DNA of 64,000 nucleotides from a bacterium. Lineage in GTDB: Bacteria > Bacillota > Clostridia > Oscillospirales > Oscillospiraceae. The stretch covers positions 36,979 to 100,978 of the forward strand of contig JAQXJT010000040.1 in NCBI GenBank assembly GCA_029009095.1, given 5' to 3'. The position numbers were made by a program, and so were the translations under genes. Below, piece by piece: positions 41,784 through 50,786 of this stretch. Each line of letters starts with the position of its first letter. Position 1 is the stretch's first letter. Below the pieces are notes generated by a model that saw nothing but the letters and a program-made list of their open reading frames with translations, made no database searches and was not told the DNA's origin.

Positions 41784-42373
41784 GGCTCCTCCCCTCCCCA
41801 GCTCAGGCAGGTGTCCTCCACCGCCGTGGGCACGCCGTTTTCATCCACGCCATCGCGGATCTCCGTCCGCCGGGCGCAGTCCAACTCCATCGTCAGGCGG
41901 CAGCCGTTCTCCTCCGAGAACTCCATGGTGATGCGGTACGCCCCATCCATGGTGAAGTCCACCGTCACCGGCGCGAAACCCTCCGCCGTGACGGTGAGCC
42001 GCTCCCGGAAGCGGCCGCTCTCCTTCCCGTCCGGGAGCGGCGCGGCGTAAGCGCGCACCCAGCGCACCGCCCGCTCCAGCAGAGGGTGCAGCTCCCCCCC
42101 GCCCAGATACTCCGTGCTCTCCTCCGCGCCGAAGCGGCTGGTGACGCGGATGCAAAGCTCCTCCCCGGCGATCCCGGAGCGCAGCAGCGCCGCCGCCGAG
42201 GACACGGTCAGGTAGGACTGCTCATACCCGTGGTCGTCCGCCACCCGCTGCTGGGCCGTCAGGGCCGCCGGAAGCAGCACGGCGCTGCCGGAAACAGCCA
42301 GCAGCAGGAAGAGCAGGGCCATCAGCATGGACGCGCCGCCCCTCCCTCGCAGTTTTTCCTTAAGCCGTTCCAT
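41780..42373 (-). CDS. Membrane-anchored protein of the pilin-like operon
   Basis: 197 residues. MERLKEKLRGRGGASMLMALLFLLLAV has a prepilin-like positive leader, GG and hydrophobic helix but lacks Glu+5, as in some tip-type minor pseudopilins (PilX/GspK-like); this comparison is inference. The rest has no clear family. ATG at 42373 follows GGGGAGGAAGAG and overlaps the giant gene's end by 14 bases. The longer frame (to 42583) is a shadow of that gene. Confidence 0.65.
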   Translation of the reverse strand: MERLKEKLRGRGGASMLMALLFLLLAVSGSAVLLPAALTAQQRVADDHGYEQSYLTVSSAAALLRSGIAGEELCIRVTSRFGAEESTEYLGGGELHPLLERAVRWVRAYAAPLPDGKESGRFRERLTVTAEGFAPVTVDFTMDGAYRITMEFSEENGCRLTMELDCARRTEIRDGVDENGVPTAVEDTCLSWGGEEP

Positions 42374-45300
42374 TCTCTTCCTCCCCGGTCCCAAGCGGGC
42401 TCCACTCCGCCGTGAATGTGACATTCCGCTGCGCGGTGTAGCTGCTGTTGGGCGCATAGACCCCCGTCCCGTCATTCCAGCCCCGGAGGACATAGCCCTC
42501 CCGGACGCAGCCGGGCAGCTCCGTGGTCTCCCCCGGGCGGACGTAACGCGCCGCCGGGGGGACTGTCTCGCAGAGGGTGTCAAAGCCCAGCAAAAGCTCG
42601 TCCTCCCACAGCGCCGTCAGGCAGTGTTCCTCCATACTCAGCTCCGCCGTGAACTCCTCCCCGGCGCGATAGAGCCACACCGCCCCCTCGCTCCAGCCCA
42701 GGAAGCGGCTGTGCTCCCGGAGCAGATCGTCGGGCAGAACCGGTAGCGCCACAAGGGTGCTCTCCGCATCCGCCGTGCGGCAGATCCGCAGCGCCTCCAG
42801 CTCCCCGCCGCCCTCTTCCCCGTAGAAACGGATCAAAAAGACAGGCTCGGCGGGCACGGCCCCGCCCTCCTCCGGCGTCTCCGACGGCACGCACTCCACC
42901 TGCACGAAGGCCCCGCCGTCCACAGTCACGCCGTGATAGTCAAAGCGGCACTCCACCCGCAGCTGCGTGCTGCCAACCCCTCTGCCGCTGACGGTAAAGC
43001 CGCCCCGGACGGGCTGGGTGCAGCTCACCAGACCCTCGCCGCTCTCCGTCACCGTCCAGACGCAGCCATCCGTCACATCCAGCACGCTGCCGTCCCCACG
43101 CACCCCGGAAAAGGCGGACAGGGACACCCCGACGCTCTCCCCCTCTCCCTCGATGCCGATGTTCAAACGCAGCAGGGCGGGCACGGCGGCCACGTTCAGC
43201 CGCGCGGTGATCTCCAGCGTACACTCGCAGCGGCTGCTGCCGTCCGAGGCGGCAAGCGTCACCGCGCCGCTGCCTTTGGCTATGACCAGCACCCGGTAGA
43301 CCCCGCTTTCCGCGTCGTAGCTCAGCTGGCGGCACTCCGCAAGAGGGGAGCTGTCCGCTCCGTCGTAGAAAAAGCGCAGCTCGCTGCCCGCCGGGGCTTT
43401 GCCGCCCCGGCAGCTGAGCGTCAGCTCCCGCACGGCCCAGCCGCAGTGGGGGTCATTCTCATCCACGATCATATCCCGCAGCAGATCGATCTCCGCCGTC
43501 CCCTCGTCCCAGCCGAGGCCCGGCACGCTCCATCGGCCGTAGTGGACGCGGACGGCGCCCGCCCCCTCCTGCCGGGTGAGCACGGCGGCAAAGGGATAGT
43601 CAAGCCCCGCCAGCTCCCAGGCCGCGCCGGGGTAGCTGTACCGGCCCGGGGTCGCTCCCCCGCTCACACTGCCGAAGGCCCCGCCCAGCTTTCCCGGCAG
43701 GGTCACCCCGTCGGACATCTGCCCGTAGCGCATCGCCGTCACATCGAGACTGGCGTGGGAAGCTGTACCCGTGCCCGGGAAATAGGCTCCCAGAGCCGTC
43801 AAATCTCCCCGGAAGATGTTCTCTGCCTCCGCCGCCGGGATGGGCGTCCCGCCGAAACTGTACTGCTCCTCCGGCAGCTCCACGCCCTGACGGATGCTGT
43901 CCATATAGCAGCAGTTCTGCACGGCGAGGGAGCTTCCCGAGGCATAGCCATCCCCCAGGGAGGCAATGGCGCTGACGGCTCGGATAGCACCCTCCCAGCG
44001 GGGGAAATCTATATAGGTATAGCAGTTCCGGAGCACCGGCGCGGCCTGCGCCGGGGCTCCGCCGCTGAGATTCCGGTAGTTGGCCGCAAAAGCGCCGCCG
44101 CAGACGCCGCCCAGATAGAGGTGGGTGCTGCGCTCCCGCGAGGCCGCAGCCCCGGGAGCCACATTCTGCCCGCTGCCGTCCCGGGTCTCCGCCAGGGTGG
44201 CCTCCCCCACGGCGATACTGCCGCCGGTATAGCACCCGGAGATATGGCCGCCGGCGCCGCCGCAGAGTCCACCCACCCGGAGGCAGTTTTCCCCGGCGGT
44301 AGCTGCGGGGTGCGTGGCGTTGATCTCCAGCTCCGTCACCGCCGTGCAGCGCTGCACCTCCACATTGGCCACCCCGGCCAGGCCGCCCACGCTGCTCCCT
44401 CCCGGGGTCAGGGCGTTGGTGCTGTTGTCCGCGATGCGATACCCGGCCACGGCGCAGTTGCTCACAAGGCCGCCGCTCCCCTCCGCATAGTCCGTGGCCA
44501 CGCCCACCAGGCCGCCCAGAGCGTAGGCCCCGGCCGGGGAACCGCCCGGACGCTCAATGCGGCTGTTCCGCTCGCTGTAGAGCACCACATTCTCGATCCT
44601 CGCCCCGCAGGCCGTGCCGAAAAGCCCTACGCTGAAGGCGGAGGAGGCGATGGACAGATCGCGGATGAGGTAGCCGCCCCCGTCATAGCTGCCGCCGAAC
44701 CAACCGTAGAGCAGGGCATCCTGGCCCTTTGCGCCGGAGGAGACGCCCTGGGCGGCGATGGGCACATAGTCCGTCACGGCCGCGCCGCAGAGGTCGTGTG
44801 TCTGCTGCCAGCTGTGCTTCCCCGTGGTCACGTCCTCCCGCCGCTGCACCGCGGCGCCGCGCACCGTGGTCTGGGCCAGATAGGGGAAATCCCGGTAGCT
44901 GCCCCCGTCCACCCAGGTGACGGTATCGGCGTTTTTCCAGTTCCAGTTGATGCACCGGAGCTGCTCTACGGAGCGGATCTCATAGGGCCGCGCCCCGCTG
45001 CCCGGTTCGCCGCCCTCCACCCCGGCGCAGCCCATGGCGTTGGCGAAGAAGGGGGAGAGGACATACTCATAGCGGGTGTTCTTCCCCCCCTCGTTCCGGT
45101 AAGTCAGCGTCCAGTTGCAGTTTACATAATTTCCTTTCGGGCGCAGAGCGTCCTTTCCCCCGTCCGCGCCGGTGGTGTAGGCCACGGCAGTGAGCTGGGG
45201 GAATCGGCTCCGGAGCGCCTCCTCGGCGGCGGCGTTGCGGCTGCCCAGCGTACAGTTCCGGACGGTGAACTTCACCCGGTTTTTCCCGATCCCGCCCCGG

Positions 45301-47570
45301 ACGAAGTAGCCGTAACCGTAGCGGGTGATACACCCCCCGTCGTCGTGGGCGGTACAGAGCTCGGAGAGGGTCTCGCCGTTCTCGGAGAGCAGGGAGAAGT
45401 GATAGCCGGCGTTGGCGCCGCCCTCCTCCAGTTCCCAGTAGAAAATGCCCATTTGCCCCGTCTCCTGCCGGACGCCCCAGTCCCCGTAGTGGGGCAGCGC
45501 GCCCAGCCGGGGGAAGACATAGTCGCCCAGGCCCTGGCCCAGCAGGTTGTAAGGCCGGGTACTGTTCCGGGTGGTGGCCGTGAAAGCGCCGCCCAGCCGC
45601 CCGGCCATGGCCTCCCGGTCGGAGAGGAACCCGTAATCGCAGCCCACGGCGGCGGGCAGGTGGCTCACCCCGGCGGGGAGACCGTCGAGCAGGTAGTAGG
45701 TATCCGCCGCGCTGCCCCCGGCAGCGGTGCTGAAGGCGGGGGCGTCGCCGGTAAAGCAGCAGCAGGAGTAGCAACGGCGCAGCACGGCGCTGCCGCCCAC
45801 CAGCCCGGCGGCGGAGCCGTTGTCCTCTTTCGCCGCACGGAGGTAGCCCGCCGCGTAGCAGTCCTCCGCCTCCGCCCTGCCGCTGCCCACCAGCCCGCCC
45901 ACAAAGCGTCCGCTGAGGTAGCAGTCGGCGTAGGAGCTGCGGAGGGTGAGCGTTCCCTCGCTCCGCCCCACCAGGCCGCCCGCGCAGCCGGAGTTAGCGG
46001 AGAGCACCGTGGCGGCGAAGGAGCGGGAGACGGCGGCGCTGCCCGAGGCGCTCACAACGCCGAAGAGGCCGCCGCAGTCGCCCCCGCTCAACCGGATGTC
46101 CCCAGCCGCCGTCTCCCCCTTTTCCGCGCTCAAAAACACCATGCAGCCCTCCGCCTCCACGGCGGCTTCCACCCGGCCCGCCAGCGCCCCGGCGGCGGAC
46201 GCAGCCATGGCGCGCAGCCCGGAAAGGCGTATATCCCGGAAGGTCATGGGCCCATCGACCACGCCGAAAAGCCCCGCGCTTTCCTGCCCGTCCACGGTGG
46301 TGAGACCGTAGATGGCGGTGTAGACCGGGGACGCGCCGTTTTCATAGCTGCCGGTGTAGGATCGGAGGTTCGGGTTGTGGATGGGCGCGAAACGCCCGCC
46401 GCCGGGGGCGGCGTAGCTCCCGTCCCCGGTCTCGAAGAAATAGTATTTCCCGCCGTAGCAGTCCATCCAGTCGTCCTGCCGCCCGGGGTCGTCATAGAAC
46501 GAGATGTCCTGCCGCTGCACCGCGGCGGTGACGGAGGCGCTCACGCCGGAGCTCTCGTCCAGATTTTGCAGATGCCGGGCGCAGCGGATGACTGCCTCCC
46601 CCGGGGCGCTCCCGTCGGCAAAGAGGCCGTTGGTGTCCGCGGTGACGCTCTTCTCCTCCACCAGCGGGTCCTTGCAGGTGACGCGGAGGGTGATATGGAG
46701 GCCCGTCCCGGCGGACAGCCGGGGGAACTGCGCGTGAAACCGGCTCTCCCGGCTGCTCAGGTCGTCCAGCACCATGGTGTAGCGGTAGACGCTGCCCACA
46801 TCGTCCATATCCGCCAGGGTGAGCGCGCCGCTCTCCCAGCTCTGCCCCCCGTCGTCCGAGAGGGTGATGTAAAAGGTCAGCCCCGCGGCGTCCTCGCCGC
46901 CCCGGGGCCGGGGACAGGCAAAGCGGACGGTGAGCTTTTCCCCGTTTTCCACGGTGATCTCCGGCTCCAGGGCGCGCACTACCTCCACGCCCACCGCGTC
47001 GCCCCCGTAGTAGCCCACCTTCGCCCCGGCGGAGAGTCTCTCATCCCGGCGGCGCAAGCTGTCCAGCGCCGTTCGCCCCTGTTCCGTGTCCCAGTCCACG
47101 CTCTCCTCGCTGTAGAACACCGCGTAGACGCTGCCGCTGCCGGGGATGTACTCCACCAGCCAGTGGTTCCCCAGAAGCTGCGCGTCCGCCGCCCCCTCGG
47201 GCAGCAGCGCCGCCGCCGCGCCGCCCCCGGTCAGGGAGGACACATAGCACAGCCCCTCCCCCCGGAAGTCCTCGCCCGCGTCCCCGGGCGTATAGTCCAG
47301 TGGGGCCACCCCGTTGCCGCTGCCGGGGGCGTAGGCGTAGTCCTCCTCCCGGTGGGCGGCGCGGAGCTTGCTGAGACGGTTCTGCGCGGCCACATAGAGG
47401 ATCTCCGCCTTGCTGTCCAGCTCCTTTTGCCGGATCTCCCGCCGCAGCTCTCCCAGAGCGGGCAGGCTCAGCGCCAGCAGCAGCGTCAAAACGGCCACCG
47501 CCGCGAGCATTTCGCTCAGGGTAAAGCCGCCGTTCCCCGGGAATTGCCGTTTTTTCCGCGCCTGCGCCAT
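42360..47570 (-). CDS. Giant prepilin-like surface protein with GLUG-type and Flg_new-type repeats
   Basis: 1736 residues. MAQARKKRQFPGNGG-FTLSEMLAAV is a prepilin leader (cleavage after G15, Glu+5), yet the body is ten times pilin length. Residues about 460-680 and 1010-1300 hold runs of GLUG-like units (GGLVGRSEGTLTLRSSYADC; GGLVGSGRAEAEDCYAAG; GGLCGGAGGHISGCYTGG). The last about 150 residues hold InlB/Flg_new-type beta-grasp repeats (GWSEGAVWLYRAGEEF; GYVLRGWNDGTGVYAPNSSYT; ending VTFTAEW). These modules are usual in surface adhesins of gut Firmicutes. ATG at 47570 has GGGGGAGAGC upstream. It heads a four-gene operon, overlapping the next gene. Confidence 0.8.
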   Translation of the reverse strand: MAQARKKRQFPGNGGFTLSEMLAAVAVLTLLLALSLPALGELRREIRQKELDSKAEILYVAAQNRLSKLRAAHREEDYAYAPGSGNGVAPLDYTPGDAGEDFRGEGLCYVSSLTGGGAAAALLPEGAADAQLLGNHWLVEYIPGSGSVYAVFYSEESVDWDTEQGRTALDSLRRRDERLSAGAKVGYYGGDAVGVEVVRALEPEITVENGEKLTVRFACPRPRGGEDAAGLTFYITLSDDGGQSWESGALTLADMDDVGSVYRYTMVLDDLSSRESRFHAQFPRLSAGTGLHITLRVTCKDPLVEEKSVTADTNGLFADGSAPGEAVIRCARHLQNLDESSGVSASVTAAVQRQDISFYDDPGRQDDWMDCYGGKYYFFETGDGSYAAPGGGRFAPIHNPNLRSYTGSYENGASPVYTAIYGLTTVDGQESAGLFGVVDGPMTFRDIRLSGLRAMAASAAGALAGRVEAAVEAEGCMVFLSAEKGETAAGDIRLSGGDCGGLFGVVSASGSAAVSRSFAATVLSANSGCAGGLVGRSEGTLTLRSSYADCYLSGRFVGGLVGSGRAEAEDCYAAGYLRAAKEDNGSAAGLVGGSAVLRRCYSCCCFTGDAPAFSTAAGGSAADTYYLLDGLPAGVSHLPAAVGCDYGFLSDREAMAGRLGGAFTATTRNSTRPYNLLGQGLGDYVFPRLGALPHYGDWGVRQETGQMGIFYWELEEGGANAGYHFSLLSENGETLSELCTAHDDGGCITRYGYGYFVRGGIGKNRVKFTVRNCTLGSRNAAAEEALRSRFPQLTAVAYTTGADGGKDALRPKGNYVNCNWTLTYRNEGGKNTRYEYVLSPFFANAMGCAGVEGGEPGSGARPYEIRSVEQLRCINWNWKNADTVTWVDGGSYRDFPYLAQTTVRGAAVQRREDVTTGKHSWQQTHDLCGAAVTDYVPIAAQGVSSGAKGQDALLYGWFGGSYDGGGYLIRDLSIASSAFSVGLFGTACGARIENVVLYSERNSRIERPGGSPAGAYALGGLVGVATDYAEGSGGLVSNCAVAGYRIADNSTNALTPGGSSVGGLAGVANVEVQRCTAVTELEINATHPAATAGENCLRVGGLCGGAGGHISGCYTGGSIAVGEATLAETRDGSGQNVAPGAAASRERSTHLYLGGVCGGAFAANYRNLSGGAPAQAAPVLRNCYTYIDFPRWEGAIRAVSAIASLGDGYASGSSLAVQNCCYMDSIRQGVELPEEQYSFGGTPIPAAEAENIFRGDLTALGAYFPGTGTASHASLDVTAMRYGQMSDGVTLPGKLGGAFGSVSGGATPGRYSYPGAAWELAGLDYPFAAVLTRQEGAGAVRVHYGRWSVPGLGWDEGTAEIDLLRDMIVDENDPHCGWAVRELTLSCRGGKAPAGSELRFFYDGADSSPLAECRQLSYDAESGVYRVLVIAKGSGAVTLAASDGSSRCECTLEITARLNVAAVPALLRLNIGIEGEGESVGVSLSAFSGVRGDGSVLDVTDGCVWTVTESGEGLVSCTQPVRGGFTVSGRGVGSTQLRVECRFDYHGVTVDGGAFVQVECVPSETPEEGGAVPAEPVFLIRFYGEEGGGELEALRICRTADAESTLVALPVLPDDLLREHSRFLGWSEGAVWLYRAGEEFTAELSMEEHCLTALWEDELLLGFDTLCETVPPAARYVRPGETTELPGCVREGYVLRGWNDGTGVYAPNSSYTAQRNVTFTAEWSPLGTGEEENGTA

Positions 47571-47618
47571 GCTCTCCCCCGTCCTTTTCCATCGTTTCGT
47601 TTGTACTTTATATGGCAC

Positions 47619-47647
47619 ATGATAGCATCGGAGGGGGGAAAAGTCCA
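47619..47647 (-). promoter_or_regulatory. Promoter of the pilin-like operon
   Basis: Minus strand TGGACT (47647-47642), 17 bases, TATCAT (47624-47619). The -35 is weak. Confidence 0.5.
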
Positions 47648-47693
47648 CCGTGTTTTTCCCCCTTTCGCCTCTCGTCCCGTCCAAAAAAGACGG

Positions 47694-47721
47694 TTGACAT
47701 TTCACCGCGCCCTGCTATAAT
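47694..47721 (+). promoter_or_regulatory. Promoter of ribU
   Basis: Perfect TTGACA (47694-47699), 16 bases, perfect TATAAT (47716-47721), 15 bases before the FMN riboswitch. Confidence 0.88.
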
Positions 47722-47735
47722 ACCCTGCGTAGCAG

Positions 47736-47847
47736 GTCTTCAGGGCGGGGTGTGATTCCCCACCGGCGGTAAAGTCCGCGAGCGCCCCTCGGGGTGTTGA
47801 ACCGGTGCGACTCCGGTACCGACAGTATAGTCTGGATGGAAGAAGAC
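47736..47847 (+). ncRNA. FMN riboswitch (RFN element)
   Basis: All core segments of the RFN element are present: gtcttcagggcggggtg, gattccccaccggcggta, agtccgcgagcg, ggtgcgactccggtaccgac and agtctggatggaagaagac. The outer helix pairs gtcttc with gaagac. FMN binding is expected to form the terminator at 47873-47902 and shut off ribU. Confidence 0.95.
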
Positions 47848-47872
47848 GGCAGGGTATCTATGCCGTTTTGTG

Positions 47873-47902
47873 CCCGGAGCAGCCATGCTCCGGGTATTTT
47901 TT
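47873..47902 (+). terminator. FMN riboswitch terminator
   Basis: Stem cccggagca/tgctccggg followed by tatttttta, 20 bases before the ribU start. Confidence 0.85.
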
Positions 47903-47922
47903 ATGCAAAGGAGTAGAGAAAA

Positions 47923-48648
47923 ATGGGAAACTTTCTGGAAAGCGCCAGGGAAAATGTGGGGTTTCTGATGGAATGTCTGGGGGTCTTTGCGCTGGTGGTG
48001 CTGCTGGCGGTGGGGCTGGAGCGGCTGCTGGTCAGGGAGAGGCGCAGCGTCAGCGGGGCGCGGCGCAGCGCCCTGGTGGCCATGTTCTCCGCCGTGGGTG
48101 CGGTGCTGATGCTCTTTGACTTTCCCCTCTTCTTCGCCCCCGGCTTCTACAAGCTGGACGCCAGCGAGCTGCCGGTGCTCCTGTGCTCGTTCTATCTCGG
48201 GCCCGTGGCGGGCGTGACGGCGGAGTTTCTGAAGGTCTTCCTCAAGCTCCTCATGAAGGGCAGCTCCACCGCCTTCGTGGGCGACTTCGCCAACTTCGTC
48301 ACCGGCTGCGCGCTGGTGCTCCCCGCCAGCGTCATCTACCACGCCCGCAAAAGCCGCCGCAGCGCCATTGTGGGCATGGTGGTGGGCACTCTCGCCATGA
48401 GCGTCTTCGGCAGCGTGTTCAACGCCGTCTACCTGATCCCTCAGTTCGCCCGGCTCTTCTCCATGCCCATCGACGCCATCGTGGGCATGGGCACCAAGGT
48501 GAACAGCCATATCACCTCCCTCTCCACGCTGGTGCTCTATGCGGTGGTCCCTTTCAACCTCCTCAAGGGCGCGCTGGTGTCCTACCTGACCTTCCTGCTC
48601 TATAAGCGGCTGGAGAAGCTGCTTTTCCAGGAGAAGAAAAGCGTATGA
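47923..48648 (+). CDS. ribU: Riboflavin ECF transporter S component
   Basis: 241 residues, about six spans: the riboflavin-binding membrane part of an energy-coupling-factor importer. MFSAVGAVLMLFDFPL, KLDASELPVLLCSFYLGPVAG and KLLMKGSSTAFVGDFANFV match RibU. It has an N-terminal extension of about 45 residues including one extra span. The shared EcfAA'T module is not in this window. Control by an FMN riboswitch confirms the substrate. Ends overlapping the next gene by 4 bases (ATGA). Confidence 0.95.
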   Translation: MGNFLESARENVGFLMECLGVFALVVLLAVGLERLLVRERRSVSGARRSALVAMFSAVGAVLMLFDFPLFFAPGFYKLDASELPVLLCSFYLGPVAGVTAEFLKVFLKLLMKGSSTAFVGDFANFVTGCALVLPASVIYHARKSRRSAIVGMVVGTLAMSVFGSVFNAVYLIPQFARLFSMPIDAIVGMGTKVNSHITSLSTLVLYAVVPFNLLKGALVSYLTFLLYKRLEKLLFQEKKSV

Positions 48649-49745
48649 AGCGGTTTTGCCTCCTGCCCGCGCTGCTCTTCCTTTTGGCCCTGCCCGTCCG
48701 CGCCGCCGCGCCGGAGCGTATAAACGCCGCCACAGAGACGCTGGGCGAGGGCGTAGAGTACAGCCGGGAGCAGTGGCGCTTTGACGACGGGGCGGCGCGG
48801 GAGGTGCGGTGCATCACCGTGGACATGGCGCGGTGCACGCTGCTGCTGGCCACGCCGGGAGACGAAGCGGACAACGACGGGGGCGGCGGACAGGGCGCGG
48901 CGCTGGCGGATATGGCCAACGCCGCCATACAGAACGGCAAGCGCGTTCTGGGCGGCGTGAACGGCGACTTTTACAAGACCTCCGCCGACGGCGGGGCGGA
49001 GTACGCCCCCTACGCGGCGCTGGGCGTCCTGGTAAAGGACGGCGTGCTCCTCTCCGACGGGCAGCGCGCAGAGGGCGCCATGTACTTCGGCGTCACCCGG
49101 GAGGGGGACGCCGTCATGGGCAGCGCCCAGCCCGACGGGGACTGGGACAGCGTGAAGAGCGGCCTGCTCACCGCCGTGGGCGGGGAGCTGTGGCTCGTCC
49201 ACCAAGGTGAGAGCAACCTCGCCTCTCTCCGATGGCGGACGGACTCCCCCATTCTCTCCGCACGCTATGGCAGCGCCGGGGCGGTCTATGATGAGAACGG
49301 CGGGATGTACGACTTCCCCGGGGCTTTCAGTTCCTATCCCCGCACCGCCGTGGGCATTCTCTCCGACGGGCGGGTGCTGCTCCTCTGCGCGGGAGAAGGC
49401 GGCGTCAGTCCAGGGCTCACCGTGCCCCAGCTCACGGAGCTGCTGCTGGAAAAGGGCTGCACGGAGGCCATGAATCTGGACGGCGGCCCCTCCACGCAAC
49501 TGCTCATCCCCGAGGACGGCCGCTTCGCCCCCGGCTCTCTCCACGGCGTCTCCCGGCGGATCGGCGTGGGTCTGCTGGCGGCCACGGGTCGGGGCGAGGA
49601 CGCGCTGGGCGGTATGAGCGCGGCGACGGAAGCTCCCTCCCGCTCCCCGCTGTGGCTCATCATCCCCGCCCTTCTGCTCCTGGCCGCCGGGGCATGGGCG
49701 CTATGGAGGCGGCAGCAACGGCGCCGGGGTAAACACGCGGCGTAA
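48645..49745 (+). CDS. Phosphodiester glycosidase (NAGPA-domain) exported protein
   Basis: 366 residues: signal peptide (MKRFCLLPALLFLLALPVRA), NAGPA domain (about 60-310) and a C-terminal membrane helix (about 332-350) followed by an Arg/Lys tail. VNGDFY, PRTAVGILSDGRVLLL and TEAMNLDGGPSTQL are the diagnostic motifs of the family that includes the mannose-6-phosphate uncovering enzyme; bacterial members act on cell-wall polymers. Coupled to ribU by an ATGA overlap, an unexplained pairing. The membrane helix would keep it on the outer face of the membrane. Confidence 0.88.
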   Translation: MKRFCLLPALLFLLALPVRAAAPERINAATETLGEGVEYSREQWRFDDGAAREVRCITVDMARCTLLLATPGDEADNDGGGGQGAALADMANAAIQNGKRVLGGVNGDFYKTSADGGAEYAPYAALGVLVKDGVLLSDGQRAEGAMYFGVTREGDAVMGSAQPDGDWDSVKSGLLTAVGGELWLVHQGESNLASLRWRTDSPILSARYGSAGAVYDENGGMYDFPGAFSSYPRTAVGILSDGRVLLLCAGEGGVSPGLTVPQLTELLLEKGCTEAMNLDGGPSTQLLIPEDGRFAPGSLHGVSRRIGVGLLAATGRGEDALGGMSAATEAPSRSPLWLIIPALLLLAAGAWALWRRQQRRRGKHAA

Positions 49746-49778
49746 AAATTGTTGCTTTTCGTCCGTCCGGCGGGATAA

Positions 49779-49820
49779 GCAAAGCCTCCGTATGGTCTCT
49801 GAACCATACGGAGGCTTTGC
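49779..49820 (+). terminator. Hairpin between convergent genes
   Basis: Perfect 18-bp stem gcaaagcctccgtatggt/accatacggaggctttgc with 6-base loop; the T-tract is short, so its strength is uncertain. It separates the NAGPA gene and lspA. Confidence 0.7.
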
Positions 49821-49853
49821 CGTTACAGGGGCTTCTGTCCGCCCCTGTTCTTT

Positions 49854-50357
49854 TTATACTTTTCCGCGCTTTTCTTCCGCCATCTCCCAGAGGGTCTTGA
49901 CGGTGTACAGCGCCGCGCATACGCAGAGGATGGCGTCGGCCAGGTTGAACACCGCGAAGTGCATAAACTCCACTTCGAACATATCCACCACATAGCCCAG
50001 CGCGGCCCGGTCGATGCCGTTGCCCACGGCGCCTCCGGCGGCCAGCACGGCCAGCACCCGGCTGAACTCGTCCTCCAGCCACTGCTTCCGGATGGCCACC
50101 ACCACCAGCACGCAGAACAGTCCCAGCAGCCCCAGGAAAAACCACCGCCGTCCCTGCAGCATACTGAACGCCGCCCCGTAGTTGTGGATGTGAGTCAGGT
50201 GTACCACCCCGGGGAGCAGCGGCAGCTGATCCGCCGGAGCGGGATCCAGGGGGATATGGGCAACGATGTAACGCTTGAGCAGCTGATCCGCTCCCACTGC
50301 CAGGGCAAAGAGGAGAAGGTAGAGCGCCGCGCGCCCGCCTTTCTTTTTCTCTTCCAT
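49854..50357 (-). CDS. lspA: Lipoprotein signal peptidase
   Basis: 167 residues, four membrane spans. Removes the signal peptide from diacylglyceryl-modified prolipoproteins at the membrane. The catalytic pair is D116 in GNGIDR and D141 in FNLADA, and THIHNYGAAF is the NxGxAF motif. ATG at 50357 has GAGAGGAGCATCGG upstream; the in-frame ATG at 50384 lacks a site. It would process the lipoproteins at 4816 and 17704. Confidence 0.95.
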   Translation of the reverse strand: MEEKKKGGRAALYLLLFALAVGADQLLKRYIVAHIPLDPAPADQLPLLPGVVHLTHIHNYGAAFSMLQGRRWFFLGLLGLFCVLVVVAIRKQWLEDEFSRVLAVLAAGGAVGNGIDRAALGYVVDMFEVEFMHFAVFNLADAILCVCAALYTVKTLWEMAEEKRGKV

Positions 50358-50392
50358 CCGATGCTCCTCTCTCTGTGGACTCATGTAAAACG

Positions 50393-50416
50393 TCCCGAGA
50401 AGCAGCGTTCCCGGGA
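50393..50416 (-). terminator. Weak terminator after the HU gene
   Basis: Stem CCCGGGAA/TTCTCGGG (one G-U pair) with 6-base loop followed by ACGTTTTAC on the minus strand. Confidence 0.5.
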
Positions 50417-50426
50417 TATTTTCGTC

Positions 50427-50705
50427 TTATTCTCCGGCGACGGCTTCCTTGAGGGCCTTGCCGGGCTTGAACTGCGGCACGCGGGTCGCAGGGATCTCGA
50501 TCTCTTCTCTGGTCTTGGGGTTGCGGCCCATACGCACGCCGCGCTCCTTCACGTCGAACACGCCGAAGCCCACCAGCTGCACCTTGCTGCCTTCCTGCAG
50601 CACGGCAGTGATGGAATCCAGGGCCGCGTTGACGGCCTTCTCACTGTCTTTCCGGGAAAGGCCTGTCCGAGCGGCCACATCCGCGATCAGTTCTGCTTTG
50701 TTCAT
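50427..50705 (-). CDS. hup: HU-type nucleoid protein
   Basis: 92 residues, the normal HU length. [20 protein letters not shown] is the HU start; [20 protein letters not shown] is the DNA-binding beta-arm signature, and KALKEAV the end. Bends and compacts DNA as a dimer. ATG at 50705 has AGGAGGAAACCAC upstream. Confidence 0.96.
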   Translation of the reverse strand: MNKAELIADVAARTGLSRKDSEKAVNAALDSITAVLQEGSKVQLVGFGVFDVKERGVRMGRNPKTREEIEIPATRVPQFKPGKALKEAVAGE

Positions 50706-50786
50706 GTGGTTTCCTCCTACTTCTTCTTGATCTTTCTGTTTATGGCAAATCCGCCGGTTCGTCAGACCCGGTGGGGTCACCGTCTT

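Larger units (their letters stand above)
47571..47922 (+). other. 352-base divergent control region
   Basis: Contains, leftward, a promoter for the pilin-like operon and, rightward, the ribU promoter and FMN riboswitch. No reading frame of its own. Confidence 0.85.

Noticed and set aside
42933-47720. 1595-codon open frame on the plus strand
   Set aside because: Antisense shadow of the giant prepilin-like gene; Ala/Gly/His/Arg-rich, no ribosome site and no family motifs.
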